From Rhodococcus sp. W8901 (GTDB lineage: Bacteria > Actinomycetota > Actinomycetes > Mycobacteriales > Mycobacteriaceae), in the NCBI RefSeq assembly GCF_013348805.1, contig NZ_CP054690.1, positions 3,038,001 through 3,102,000 on the forward strand: 64,000 nucleotides of DNA, in the 5' to 3' direction. The position numbers were made by a program, and so were the translations under genes. Shown here piece by piece: positions 1-11,724 of the stretch (positions are counted from its first letter, which is position 1; every line of letters starts with the position of its first letter). Below the pieces are notes generated by a model. The model was not told the DNA's origin. It ran no database searches and saw only the letters and a list, made by a program, of their open reading frames with translations.

Positions 1-63
1 TTCCCCCACCGGTATACCGCGCCGCGGGGGCGGTGCGACCCATACCACACCGACGCGCCGAAA

Positions 64-84
64 CTTACTACTGGCAGTAGTAAG
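64..84. promoter_or_regulatory. BlaI-type operator palindrome
   Basis: A perfect inverted repeat with arms CTTACTACTG and CAGTAGTAAG around one central base. It sits 33 bp before the BlaI-family start codon. The TACTA...TAGTA core matches the kind of site bound by mycobacterial BlaI. It most likely mediates autorepression of the blaI-peptidase pair. Confidence 0.8.
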
Positions 85-116
85 CATTCGGAGCGGGCGG
101 TCCGTAGAATCGCAGC

Positions 117-560
117 ATGGCTGGACTCGGCGAGCTCGAACGCGCGGTGATGGACCACCTGTGGTCCATGTCGGAACCTCAGACGGTGCGGCAGGTGCAC
201 GAGGCACTCGCCGCACGACGAGAGCTGGCGTACACCACGGTGATGACCGTGCTGCAGCGTCTGGCGAAGAAGCACCTCGTCATCCAGCAGCGCGACGACC
301 GCGCCCACCGGTACCTGCCGGTGCACGGACGCGACGAGTTGGTCGCCAGCCTCATGGTCGATGCCCTGCAGCAGGCCGACGCGTCCGGTGAGCGCGCCGC
401 CGCACTGGTGCATTTCGTGGGACAGGTGGGCGCCGACGAGGCCGCCGCGCTGCGTGAGGCTCTCGCCGCGCTCGAGGCGTCGGAGTCGGACAAGGCCGTG
501 CAGACCGGCGATCCGGTCCACCCGACCGGTCTCCGCCCGGGCACCGGCCGCGCGAGTTGA
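117..560 (+). CDS. blaI: BlaI/MecI/CopY-family transcriptional repressor
   Basis: A 147-residue protein whose first ~120 residues form the Penicillinase_R winged helix; the stretch AYTTVMTVLQRLAKK is the typical recognition-helix region. The family represses beta-lactamase and related genes, and is released when a partner membrane peptidase is triggered. A near-perfect palindrome at 64-84 lies just upstream, so autoregulation is likely. The M56 peptidase gene follows 29 bp downstream, matching the M. tuberculosis Rv1846c-Rv1845c pair. Residues after ~125 are a Pro/Gly/Thr-rich tail not expected in the fold. The natural ligand or inducer cannot be told from sequence. No beta-lactamase gene is visible in the window. 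Confidence 0.9.
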   Translation: MAGLGELERAVMDHLWSMSEPQTVRQVHEALAARRELAYTTVMTVLQRLAKKHLVIQQRDDRAHRYLPVHGRDELVASLMVDALQQADASGERAAALVHFVGQVGADEAAALREALAALEASESDKAVQTGDPVHPTGLRPGTGRAS

Positions 561-589
561 GACCCCTCACCTGCCATGACATGTAAACG

Positions 590-1555
590 ATGAACGCCCC
601 CACGGCGTTGGCATTCGGGGTGCTCGCGCTCGCTCTCACGGGACCCGTGCCGGCCCTGCTCAGCCGCGCACGGTGGACGTTCCGTTCCCCGCGGGCGGCC
701 CTGGTGCTGTGGCAGGCCGTCGCGCTGGCCGCCGTGCTGTCGGCATTCAGTTCCGGGCTCGCCATCGCGAGCCGGCTGCTCGTACCGGGCCCGGACGGCC
801 GACCCACCACGGAACCGACCGCCGAGATCGACGCGCTGGGGCTTCCGCTGTGGATCCTCTACGTGGTCGTGTTCGGACTGACTCTGTTGATCGGTGCACG
901 GCTGATCTTCTCGATCGTGCGGGTGGCGATCCACACCCGGCGACGCCGCGCCCGCCACCGGATGCTCGTCGATCTCCTCGATCGCGGCGACGTCGACATA
1001 TCGTCCGCGTTGGGCCGCATCTCGGACGTTCGCGTGCTCGACGCCGCGGAACCGATCGCGTACTGCCTGCCCGGGCTCCGGCAGCGGGTGGTCCTCAGCG
1101 AGGGCACGCTGAACTCGTTGAACGAGGCCGAGATCACCGCGATCCTCACCCATGAGCGTTCGCATCTGCGGGCCCGGCACGACCTCGTGCTCGAGGCCTT
1201 CACCGCTGTGCACCAAGCTTTCCCGCGGGTCGCGCGCTCCAAGTCGGCACTCGGATCGGTGCAGCTGCTCGTCGAGTTGCTCGCCGACGATTCCGCGGTG
1301 AAGGTGACCGGCCCGGCACCACTGGCCCGCGCGCTCGTCACCTGCGCGGGCTCCACGGCACCGCGCGGGGCGATGGCCGTCGGCGGTCCGAGCACGCTGG
1401 TGCGTGTGCAGCGCCTCACCGACCCGACCGGAGACGTCCGCATCGCCGTCGCCGCATACATCGGTGCGGCCGCGATCCTGGTGATCCCCACGATCGCCGT
1501 GGCCGTGCCGTGGCTGGTCGAGTTGAGCCGCCTGTTCTCGGTGTCCCATCACTGA
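590..1555 (+). CDS. M56-family (BlaR1-like) membrane zinc peptidase
   Basis: A 321-residue protein with hydrophobic segments near residues 5-25, 37-60, 86-112 and 288-312. The zinc-protease motif HERSH lies at 188-192 (HExxH), with ELLADD downstream as a plausible third-ligand region. BlaR1/M56 enzymes cut a cognate repressor after sensing an external signal. This one has no C-terminal penicillin-binding sensor domain, like Rv1845c of M. tuberculosis, so how it senses its trigger is unclear. The gene follows blaI directly and probably shares its transcript. The ATG start is 29 bp after the blaI stop. The family assignment is firm; cleavage of BlaI is inferred from the pairing. Confidence 0.85.
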   Translation: MNAPTALAFGVLALALTGPVPALLSRARWTFRSPRAALVLWQAVALAAVLSAFSSGLAIASRLLVPGPDGRPTTEPTAEIDALGLPLWILYVVVFGLTLLIGARLIFSIVRVAIHTRRRRARHRMLVDLLDRGDVDISSALGRISDVRVLDAAEPIAYCLPGLRQRVVLSEGTLNSLNEAEITAILTHERSHLRARHDLVLEAFTAVHQAFPRVARSKSALGSVQLLVELLADDSAVKVTGPAPLARALVTCAGSTAPRGAMAVGGPSTLVRVQRLTDPTGDVRIAVAAYIGAAAILVIPTIAVAVPWLVELSRLFSVSHH

Positions 1556-1791
1556 TTGCGCGCAGTAACGCTGGTCACAGCGCCGTGCCGGATCCTCGAC
1601 ACCGATCGAGATCGCGTACACTCGTTTGCGACCGCCATCGCGGTCCGATCAATCAATGTAGGCACACAGCCCCATCTCACCCGCGCAAGGCGCTCGGATG
1701 GCCAGGTGAATTGTGCCCTGGCTCGTCTCTTCGTGCGGCTGCGTGACAGCCCGCTCCGCGACGTGCCCGACGTCCGGAGAGGTAATTCCGC

Positions 1792-4182
1792 GTGACTAAT
1801 GCTGCCCAAGATTCCGCTGCTCGAAACGAGAACGAGCCAGCAGTCGAGATTCCCGAGACCACGGTCGACACCGTGACCACCGAGGTGACGGCCGACGCCG
1901 TCGAGACCACCGAAGCTCCTGAGGTTTCCGAGACCGAGTCCGCCGAGGCCGACGGCACCGCCGAGGCCGACGGCACCGTCGAAACCGACGAGGCGACCGG
2001 CCTGACGTTCGCCGAGATCGGGCTCCCCGAGCCCGTGGTCGCCGCGCTGGCCCGGAACTCGATCACCAGCCCGTCCCCGATCCAGGCCATGGCGATCCCG
2101 GATGCCATCGCCGGCAAGAACATCCTCGGCCGCGCCCAGACCGGTTCGGGCAAGACCCTCGCTTTCGGCCTCCCGATGCTCGCCCGCCTCGCCCGCCACG
2201 ACGAGCGCCCGGCCCCCAAGCGTCCGCGCGCCCTCGTCCTGGTGCCCACCCGCGAACTGGCCTTCCAGGTCGTCGAATCGCTGACCCCGTACGCGGGCTC
2301 GATCGGCCTGAACGTCAAGGCCGCTGTCGGTGGCACGCCGTTCACCAAGCAGGTCGATCAGCTGCGCCGCGGTGTCGACATCCTGGTCGCCACCCCCGGT
2401 CGTCTCGGCGATCACCTGCGGCAGAACACCTGCATCCTCGACTCCGTCGAGATGACCGCGCTCGACGAGGCGGATCAGATGGCGGACATGGGCTTCCTGC
2501 CCGAGGTCCGCACGCTGCTCGGCGACACCCCCGACGAGAGCCAGCGGCTGCTGTTCTCGGCGACGCTCGACAACGACGTCAAGACCCTCGTCCGCGAGTT
2601 CCTGCCCGAGCACGAGCTGCACTCCACGCAGGACGGCCGCGCCTCGGTCACCACGATGGACCACTACGTGCTGCTGGTCGATCGTGGCCAGAAGGACGCT
2701 GTCCTCGCGGAGATCGCGTCGCGTGAGGGCGGCCGCACGATCATGTTCGCGCGCACCAAGCTCGGCGCCGAGGGCATCACCGAACGTCTGCGTGAGCAGG
2801 GTGTGGCGGCGGAGTCCCTGCACGGCGGCAAGGCGCAGAACCAGCGCACCCGCGTGCTCGAGCGCTTCAAGAACGGCCGCACCCCGGTGCTCGTCGCGAC
2901 CGACGTCGCGGCCCGCGGCATCCACGTCGACGGCATCGACCTCGTCGTGCACGTCGATCCCCCGGCCGATCACAAGGACTACCTGCACCGCGCGGGTCGC
3001 ACCGCGCGCGCCGGCGAGGCCGGTGTGGTCGCCGCGATCGTGCTGCCGAACCAACGTCGCCAGTTCCGTCGTCTGACGGGCATGGCCGGCGTCAACGCCA
3101 CCGCGGTGCCCGTGGCACCGGGCTCTGAGGAGCTCGCGACCATCACCGGCGCCCGCACTCCCAGTGGAGAACCGGTGCGCGAGAGCCACTTCCGCAGCGA
3201 GCGTGACGGCCGCGGCGATCGCCGTGAGCGGTCGTTCGGCGACCGTGGTCCGCGCCGCGAGGGCGGCTTCCGCGGCGGCAACCGTGACGATCGTGGCCCG
3301 CGCCGCGACTTCGGGGACCGTGGCCCGCGCCGGGACTTCGGTTCGCGTGACGATCGTCCGAGCGGCCAGCGCAGCTACGGCGATCGCCCGCAGGGTGACC
3401 GCAGCTTCGGTGACCGCGACAACCGCTCCTTCGGTAACCGTGACGATCGTGGCCCGCGCCGGGACTTCGGCGATCGGGACAACCGTGGCCCGCGCCGCGA
3501 CGGCGAGGGTGGCGGCTTCCGCGGCAACTCGAGCAACCGTGACGGCGGCTTCCGGGGCAACCGGGACGATCGCCCCCAGGGTGACCGTCCGCGCCGCGAC
3601 TTCGGTAACCGCGACAACCGCTCCTTCGGCAACCGCGACGACCGCGGCCCGCGCCGCGACTTCGGTAACCGCGACAACCGCTCCTTCGGCAACCGCGACG
3701 ACCGCGGCCCGCGCCGCGACTTCGGTGACCGCGACAACCGTGCACCGCGCCGCGACGGCGACGGTGGCGGTGGCGGCTTCCGGGGCAACCGGGACGGTGG
3801 CGGCTTCCGCGGCAACGACTCGCGGGGCGGCGGCTTCCGCAACGACCGCAACGACCGGAACGAGCGCAGCTTCGGCGATCGCGGTCCCCGTCGGGACGGC
3901 GACAACCGCTCCTTCGGTAACCGCGACGATCGTGGCCCGCGCCGGGACTTCGGCGATCGGGACAACCGTGGCCCGCGCCGCGACGGCGACGGTGGCGGCT
4001 TCCGGGGTAACCGGGACGATCGCGGCCCGCGCCGGGACTTCGGCGACCGCGACAACCGGTCGTTCGGAGACCGCCGCAGCAGCGGTGCGCCGTCCGAGCA
4101 GCGTTCGAGCGGCTTCCGTAGCCGCACCGACCGCCGCAGCTACGACGGTTTCGACGGCCCGAGCCGCGGCCGCAACCAGTAA
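1792..4182 (+). CDS. DEAD-box RNA helicase with long RGD-rich tail
   Basis: A 796-residue ATP-dependent RNA helicase, much longer than the usual 450-550. Order: acidic Glu/Thr-rich leader (1-70), Q motif near 72-98, Walker A AQTGSGKT (115-122), DEAD (225-228), SAT (256-258), motif [12 protein letters not shown] (399-408), then from about residue 465 a ~330-residue tail of Arg/Gly/Asp/Asn/Phe repeats. Such tails bind RNA and can promote condensates; that role is inferred. Residues 604-643 are an exact 20-residue duplication. The GTG start is set by GGAGAGGT nine bases upstream. A 236-bp leader precedes it, and a strong hairpin terminator follows at 4220-4261. Likely roles are ribosome assembly or mRNA turnover; it resembles the RhlE/DeaD groups. 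Confidence 0.93.
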   Translation: MTNAAQDSAARNENEPAVEIPETTVDTVTTEVTADAVETTEAPEVSETESAEADGTAEADGTVETDEATGLTFAEIGLPEPVVAALARNSITSPSPIQAMAIPDAIAGKNILGRAQTGSGKTLAFGLPMLARLARHDERPAPKRPRALVLVPTRELAFQVVESLTPYAGSIGLNVKAAVGGTPFTKQVDQLRRGVDILVATPGRLGDHLRQNTCILDSVEMTALDEADQMADMGFLPEVRTLLGDTPDESQRLLFSATLDNDVKTLVREFLPEHELHSTQDGRASVTTMDHYVLLVDRGQKDAVLAEIASREGGRTIMFARTKLGAEGITERLREQGVAAESLHGGKAQNQRTRVLERFKNGRTPVLVATDVAARGIHVDGIDLVVHVDPPADHKDYLHRAGRTARAGEAGVVAAIVLPNQRRQFRRLTGMAGVNATAVPVAPGSEELATITGARTPSGEPVRESHFRSERDGRGDRRERSFGDRGPRREGGFRGGNRDDRGPRRDFGDRGPRRDFGSRDDRPSGQRSYGDRPQGDRSFGDRDNRSFGNRDDRGPRRDFGDRDNRGPRRDGEGGGFRGNSSNRDGGFRGNRDDRPQGDRPRRDFGNRDNRSFGNRDDRGPRRDFGNRDNRSFGNRDDRGPRRDFGDRDNRAPRRDGDGGGGGFRGNRDGGGFRGNDSRGGGFRNDRNDRNERSFGDRGPRRDGDNRSFGNRDDRGPRRDFGDRDNRGPRRDGDGGGFRGNRDDRGPRRDFGDRDNRSFGDRRSSGAPSEQRSSGFRSRTDRRSYDGFDGPSRGRNQ
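3601..3720. repeat. Perfect 60-bp in-frame tandem duplication
   Basis: Bases 3601-3660 and 3661-3720 are identical. The unit encodes 20 residues beginning [15 protein letters not shown], so copy-number changes keep the frame. It sits within a broader field of imperfect repeats, about 3230-4080, of [13 protein letters not shown] units. Confidence 0.95.
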
Positions 4183-4219
4183 CACGCGGACCGGTCGGTG
4201 ATCGATCGGTAGACCTGAG

Positions 4220-4261
4220 CATCGGCCCCGGCCGCCCGTTGACGGGCAGCCGGGGCCGATG
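4220..4261 (+). terminator. Rho-independent-type hairpin after helicase gene
   Basis: Arms CATCGGCCCCGGC and GCCGGGGCCGATG enclose a smaller CCCGT/ACGGG hairpin. There is no long T-run, as is common in actinobacteria. It lies 38 bp after the helicase stop and before gnd. Confidence 0.75.
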
Positions 4262-4335
4262 TGCGTGACGGGTGCCATATCTCGAACAGCGGGGCCGGTT
4301 CGCGTTTCGCGGGGGTGACGAGGGAAGCTGTAACC

Positions 4336-5796
4336 ATGACCACCGAGACCTCTGCCAGCACCGAGGCTGCCCGCGCCCAGATCGGCGTTACCGGGCTCGC
4401 CGTTATGGGATCCAACATCGCCCGCAACTTTGCCCGCCACGGCCACACCGTGGCGCTGCACAACCGCAGTGTCGCCAAGACCGATGCGCTGATCGCCGAG
4501 CACGGTAGCGACGGTGATTTCGTCCGCACCGAGACCATCGAGGAGTTCGTCGGCGCGCTGCAGAAGCCGCGACGCGTGCTGATCATGGTCAAGGCCGGCG
4601 ACGCGACCGATGCGGTCATCGAGGAACTCGCGAACGCGATGGAGCCCGGTGACATCATCATCGACGGCGGCAACGCGCTGTACACCGACACGATCCGTCG
4701 TGAGGCGGCGCTGCGCGAGCGCGGTCTGCACTTCGTCGGCGCGGGCATCTCCGGCGGCGAGGAGGGTGCCCTCAACGGCCCGTCGATCATGCCCGGCGGT
4801 CCCAAGGAGTCGTACGCGGCGCTCGGCCCGCTGCTCGAGTCGATCTCGGCGCACGTCGACGGCACCCCGTGCTGCACGCACATCGGCCCCGACGGCTCGG
4901 GTCACTTCGTGAAGATGGTGCACAACGGTATCGAGTACGCCGACATGCAGCTGATCGGCGAGGCCTACAACCTGTTCCGTGACGCCCTCGGCTTCGACGC
5001 CGACAAGATCGCCGACGTGTTCACCGAGTGGAACGCGGGCGAGCTCGAGAGCTACCTCGTGGAGATCACCGCGGAGGTGCTCAGGCAGAAGGACGCCGAG
5101 ACCGGCAGGGCACTGGTCGACGTCATCGTCGACGCCGCCGAGCAGAAGGGCACCGGCCGCTGGACGGTCAAGTCCGCGCTCGATCTCGGTGTGCCGGTCA
5201 CCGGCATCGCCGAGGCCGTGTTCGCCCGCGCGCTGTCCGGTTCGCGTGACCAGCGCAAGGCAGCGCAGGGGCTGGCGTCGGGCGACCTGGGTGCCAAGCC
5301 GACCGATGTCGAACAGTTCACCGAGGATATCCGCCGCGCGCTGTACGCATCGAAGATCGTCGCGTACGCGCAGGGCTTCGATCAGATCCGCGCGGGCAGC
5401 GAGGAGTACGACTGGAACCTCACCCCGGGTGACCTGGCGACCATCTGGCGCGGCGGCTGCATCATCCGGGCCCGCTTCCTGAACCGCATCAAGGATGCAT
5501 ACGACAGCAACCCGAACCTCACGTCGCTGATTGTCGAGCCGTACTTCCGCGAGGCGATCGAGAACGCGATCGACAGCTGGCGTCGCGTGGTCGTCACCGC
5601 GACCACCCTCGGCATCCCGGTGCCGGCGTTCGCGTCGTCGCTGTCGTACTACGACGGCCTGCGCGCCGAGCGCCTGCCGGCGGCCCTGACGCAGGGCCAG
5701 CGCGACTTCTTCGGTGCGCACACCTACGAGCGCATCGACAAGCCGGGCAAGTTCCACACCCTCTGGAGCGGTGACCGCTCCGAGATCGAGGCCTGA
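4336..5796 (+). CDS. gnd: 6-phosphogluconate dehydrogenase (decarboxylating)
   Basis: Oxidises 6-phosphogluconate to ribulose 5-phosphate plus CO2 in the oxidative pentose-phosphate branch, producing NADPH. From the ATG at 4336 it has 486 residues, the usual length. The dinucleotide-binding loop GLAVMGSNIARN (20-31), the SGGEEGA substrate loop (139-145) and the catalytic set FVKMVHNGIEY (K193, N197, E200) are intact. The reading frame opens earlier, at a GTG at 4261, but that codon lies in the terminator hairpin. AGGGAAG at 4321-4327 marks the ATG. It corresponds to gnd1 (Rv1844c). A hairpin shared with the convergent deaminase follows. Confidence 0.96.
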   Translation: MTTETSASTEAARAQIGVTGLAVMGSNIARNFARHGHTVALHNRSVAKTDALIAEHGSDGDFVRTETIEEFVGALQKPRRVLIMVKAGDATDAVIEELANAMEPGDIIIDGGNALYTDTIRREAALRERGLHFVGAGISGGEEGALNGPSIMPGGPKESYAALGPLLESISAHVDGTPCCTHIGPDGSGHFVKMVHNGIEYADMQLIGEAYNLFRDALGFDADKIADVFTEWNAGELESYLVEITAEVLRQKDAETGRALVDVIVDAAEQKGTGRWTVKSALDLGVPVTGIAEAVFARALSGSRDQRKAAQGLASGDLGAKPTDVEQFTEDIRRALYASKIVAYAQGFDQIRAGSEEYDWNLTPGDLATIWRGGCIIRARFLNRIKDAYDSNPNLTSLIVEPYFREAIENAIDSWRRVVVTATTLGIPVPAFASSLSYYDGLRAERLPAALTQGQRDFFGAHTYERIDKPGKFHTLWSGDRSEIEA

Positions 5797-5815
5797 ACCT
5801 CGTCGGCGGACAGAT

Positions 5816-5850
5816 GACGGGGGCGGACGCGACCAGCGTCCGCCCCCGTC
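5816..5850. terminator. Bidirectional terminator between gnd and deaminase
   Basis: A perfect 15-bp stem (GACGGGGGCGGACGC with its complement) and a 5-nt loop GACCA. It lies between the convergent stops at 5796 and 5863. Confidence 0.85.
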
Positions 5851-5862
5851 GCACGTCCGCGG

Positions 5863-6366
5863 TCAGGCGCCGTGGATTTGCCGGTGCAGCACGTGCACGT
5901 CCTCGACGAGTTCCGGGATCGGTCCGACCACGGTGACACCGGGGGCGACGGCCTGGATCGGCAGCGGGCTCACCGGGGCCGGCGCCACCCCCATCTCGGT
6001 CAACCAGCCCACCAACTGTTCGGTGGAGGCGACGTAGACGATCCGGCCCAGACCCACCCAGGCGTGCGCGGCCGCGCACATCGGGCAGTGTTCGCCCGAG
6101 GTGTAGACCGTCGCGCCGGCGCGCTCGTCGATGGTCAGGTTCTCGGCGGCCCAGCGGGCGAGTTCGAACTCCGGATGCCGTGTCCGGTCGCCGCCGGCGA
6201 TCCGATTGCGGTCCTCGGCCACCGCGGTGCCGTCGGCGGTGGCGAGCACCGATCCGAACGGCTCGTCGCCGGCCAGCAGGGCCTCGGCGGCGAGATCGAC
6301 GCACCGCTGCAGGTGCCGGAACTCGGCGTCGGACACCGACGGCCTGGAACTGCGGGATTCGGACAC
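5863..6366 (-). CDS. Nucleoside/nucleobase deaminase, CDA fold
   Basis: A 167-residue zinc-dependent deaminase. Zinc ligands and the catalytic glutamate are visible as HPE (H64, E66) and CPMC (C94, C97). The family includes guanine deaminase, cytosine deaminase and tRNA adenosine deaminase. The HPE form and overall length are closest to free-base or nucleoside deaminases, so a guanine or related substrate is likely but unproven. The start is the GTG at 6366, because AGGAGGT lies four bases before it; the frame stays open to an ATG at 6429. It is transcribed alone, convergent with gnd, in an insertion relative to M. tuberculosis. Confidence 0.85.
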   Translation of the reverse strand: MSESRSSRPSVSDAEFRHLQRCVDLAAEALLAGDEPFGSVLATADGTAVAEDRNRIAGGDRTRHPEFELARWAAENLTIDERAGATVYTSGEHCPMCAAAHAWVGLGRIVYVASTEQLVGWLTEMGVAPAPVSPLPIQAVAPGVTVVGPIPELVEDVHVLHRQIHGA

Positions 6367-6529
6367 GTCTACCTCCTCGTGGACCGTGGCGCGAGAGGAT
6401 CGTCCACGGGAAAAGCTGAATTCTGTCATCCGCCGTACGCGGTAACCTGTGACTTCACACGCGAGCTGCGTCTGTGCCCGGGTCTGCGGCCCGGTTTCTC
6501 ACCGGCCCTTACGGAGGCACCCCATCCCG

Positions 6530-7909
<1,380 letters not shown>

Positions 7910-7914
7910 GCGCC

Positions 7915-8778
7915 ATGCTCGCCTCCGTCCTGTGCGCACTGGTCGCCGCGTTCCTGTTCGCGTGCGCGTCGGTGGCGCAGCAGAGCGCGGCATCGCAGGT
8001 GCCGGAGGAGCAGTCCCTCATCGCGTCGCTGATGCGCAGTCCCCGCTGGTGGGCGGGCCTGCTCGGCGACGGCGGCGGCTACCTGATGCAGGTGGTGGCG
8101 TTGGCGCTGGGTTCGGTGCTGGTGGTGCAGCCACTACTGGTGACGGCATTGCTGTTCGCGTTGCCGCTGTCGGCGCGGTTCTCGGGGACCCGGTTCCCGC
8201 GCAGTTCGTGGGGGCTGGCGGTCGCGCTCAGCGCCGCGCTGGCGGTGTTCCTCGTCGTCGGCAATCCCACCGCGGGCGGCGTCGACGCCCCGTGGGCGCA
8301 GTGGGCCGTCCCGCTCACCGCGGTGGTGGCCGCCATCGCGGTCGCGACGCTGGTCGGCCTGTCCCCGCGGGTCGCCCCGGGTCGGCGGGCGCTGCTGCTC
8401 GGCGCCGCGAGCGGCGCGCTGTACGGGGTGGCGGTGGCGTTCACCAAGTATGTGACCGATCTGTTCGAGCGCGGGTTCGTCGAGGTGATCGGCGCGTGGC
8501 AGACGTACGCGCTGCTCGCGGCCGGGATCGTCGGCGTGTATCTGCAGCAGCGCGCCTTCCAGGTGGGCCCGCTGTCGGCGTCGCTGCCGGCGATGACGAT
8601 CGGCGAGCCGGTGATCGCGGTGTTCCTCGGGATGACGGTGCTCGACGAGCGCCTGCGCGTCTCCGGCGTCGGGATCGCGGTCATCGTGGTCGCCGCCGCC
8701 GTCATGGTGGGGACGACGATCGCGCTCTCCCGCGATCAGGCCGCACTGCAGCGGGCGCCCGAGCCGGTCGCGGACTGA
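7915..8778 (+). CDS. DMT-superfamily (EamA/NIPA-like) transporter
   Basis: A 287-residue integral membrane protein with about nine hydrophobic segments and an N-terminal helix LASVLCALVAAFLFACASVA. Members of the drug/metabolite transporter superfamily export small metabolites. The layout and the LGDGGGYLMQVVALALG segment also resemble NIPA-like Mg2+ transporters. The substrate cannot be assigned. It starts 5 bp after the helicase gene, so transcriptional coupling is likely. Confidence 0.8.
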   Translation: MLASVLCALVAAFLFACASVAQQSAASQVPEEQSLIASLMRSPRWWAGLLGDGGGYLMQVVALALGSVLVVQPLLVTALLFALPLSARFSGTRFPRSSWGLAVALSAALAVFLVVGNPTAGGVDAPWAQWAVPLTAVVAAIAVATLVGLSPRVAPGRRALLLGAASGALYGVAVAFTKYVTDLFERGFVEVIGAWQTYALLAAGIVGVYLQQRAFQVGPLSASLPAMTIGEPVIAVFLGMTVLDERLRVSGVGIAVIVVAAAVMVGTTIALSRDQAALQRAPEPVAD

Positions 8779-8822
8779 CGGGAATGCCCGGCGGCCGGTC
8801 CGCGTTGCACCCCCGAGAATGA

Positions 8823-11408
<2,586 letters not shown>

Positions 11409-11479
11409 CTCCCCCACCCACAGCGCGAACGCATGTCCGTTTCATCCCATTCATGCCTCGACCGGTACAGTGGAAGCTC

Positions 11480-11493
11480 TATTTCCGGAAATA
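11480..11493. promoter_or_regulatory. 14-bp perfect palindrome upstream of CNNM pair
   Basis: TATTTCCGGAAATA reads the same on both strands. It lies eight bases after a possible -10 hexamer TACAGT (11466-11471) and about 60 bp before a ribosome site. The position suits a repressor operator; the protein is unknown. Confidence 0.45.
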
Positions 11494-11552
11494 TGATCGG
11501 CGCAGCATCCGTTGTTCGTGACGTAATGCGCCGCCCGACAGAGAGGACTCCG

Positions 11553-11723
11553 GTGCCCGAGGCACCCATACACACACCCCCCGACGCACCCCCCGTGGCA
11601 ACCTCCCCGGGCTCGAATGCCGAGTCCGCCGGTGTCGAAGGTTCCTCCGAAACCTCGGAGGGGTCCTCTACCGAGCCGGGAGACAAACCCGGCGGCCCCG
11701 AACTACTCGGCGGGCGGTGCTGA
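11553..11723 (+). CDS. Possible 56-residue Pro/Ser-rich leader peptide
   Basis: A GTG start preceded by GAGAGGAC opens a frame of 56 residues rich in Pro, Ser, Glu and Gly, with no hydrophobic segment. Its TGA stop (11721-11723) is separated by a single base from the GTG that starts the CNNM-like gene, an arrangement typical of translational coupling. No homology is recognised. It could be a leader ORF, or the remnant of an N-terminal extension lost by frameshift. Confidence 0.4.
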   Translation: MPEAPIHTPPDAPPVATSPGSNAESAGVEGSSETSEGSSTEPGDKPGGPELLGGRC

Positions 11724-11724
11724 C

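Noticed and set aside
3230-4080. Regularly spaced repeats resembling a CRISPR array
   Set aside because: The repeats are in frame with the helicase, vary in length and lack unique spacers. No cas genes are present.
4261-4335. Upstream GTG start for gnd
   Set aside because: The GTG lies within the terminator hairpin and has no ribosome site; ATG 4336 has one and gives the usual length.
1549-5757. 1402-residue open frame on the - strand
   Set aside because: It is antisense to the helicase and gnd; the Val/Ala/Arg repeats mirror their codon bias in a high-GC genome. No domain is visible.
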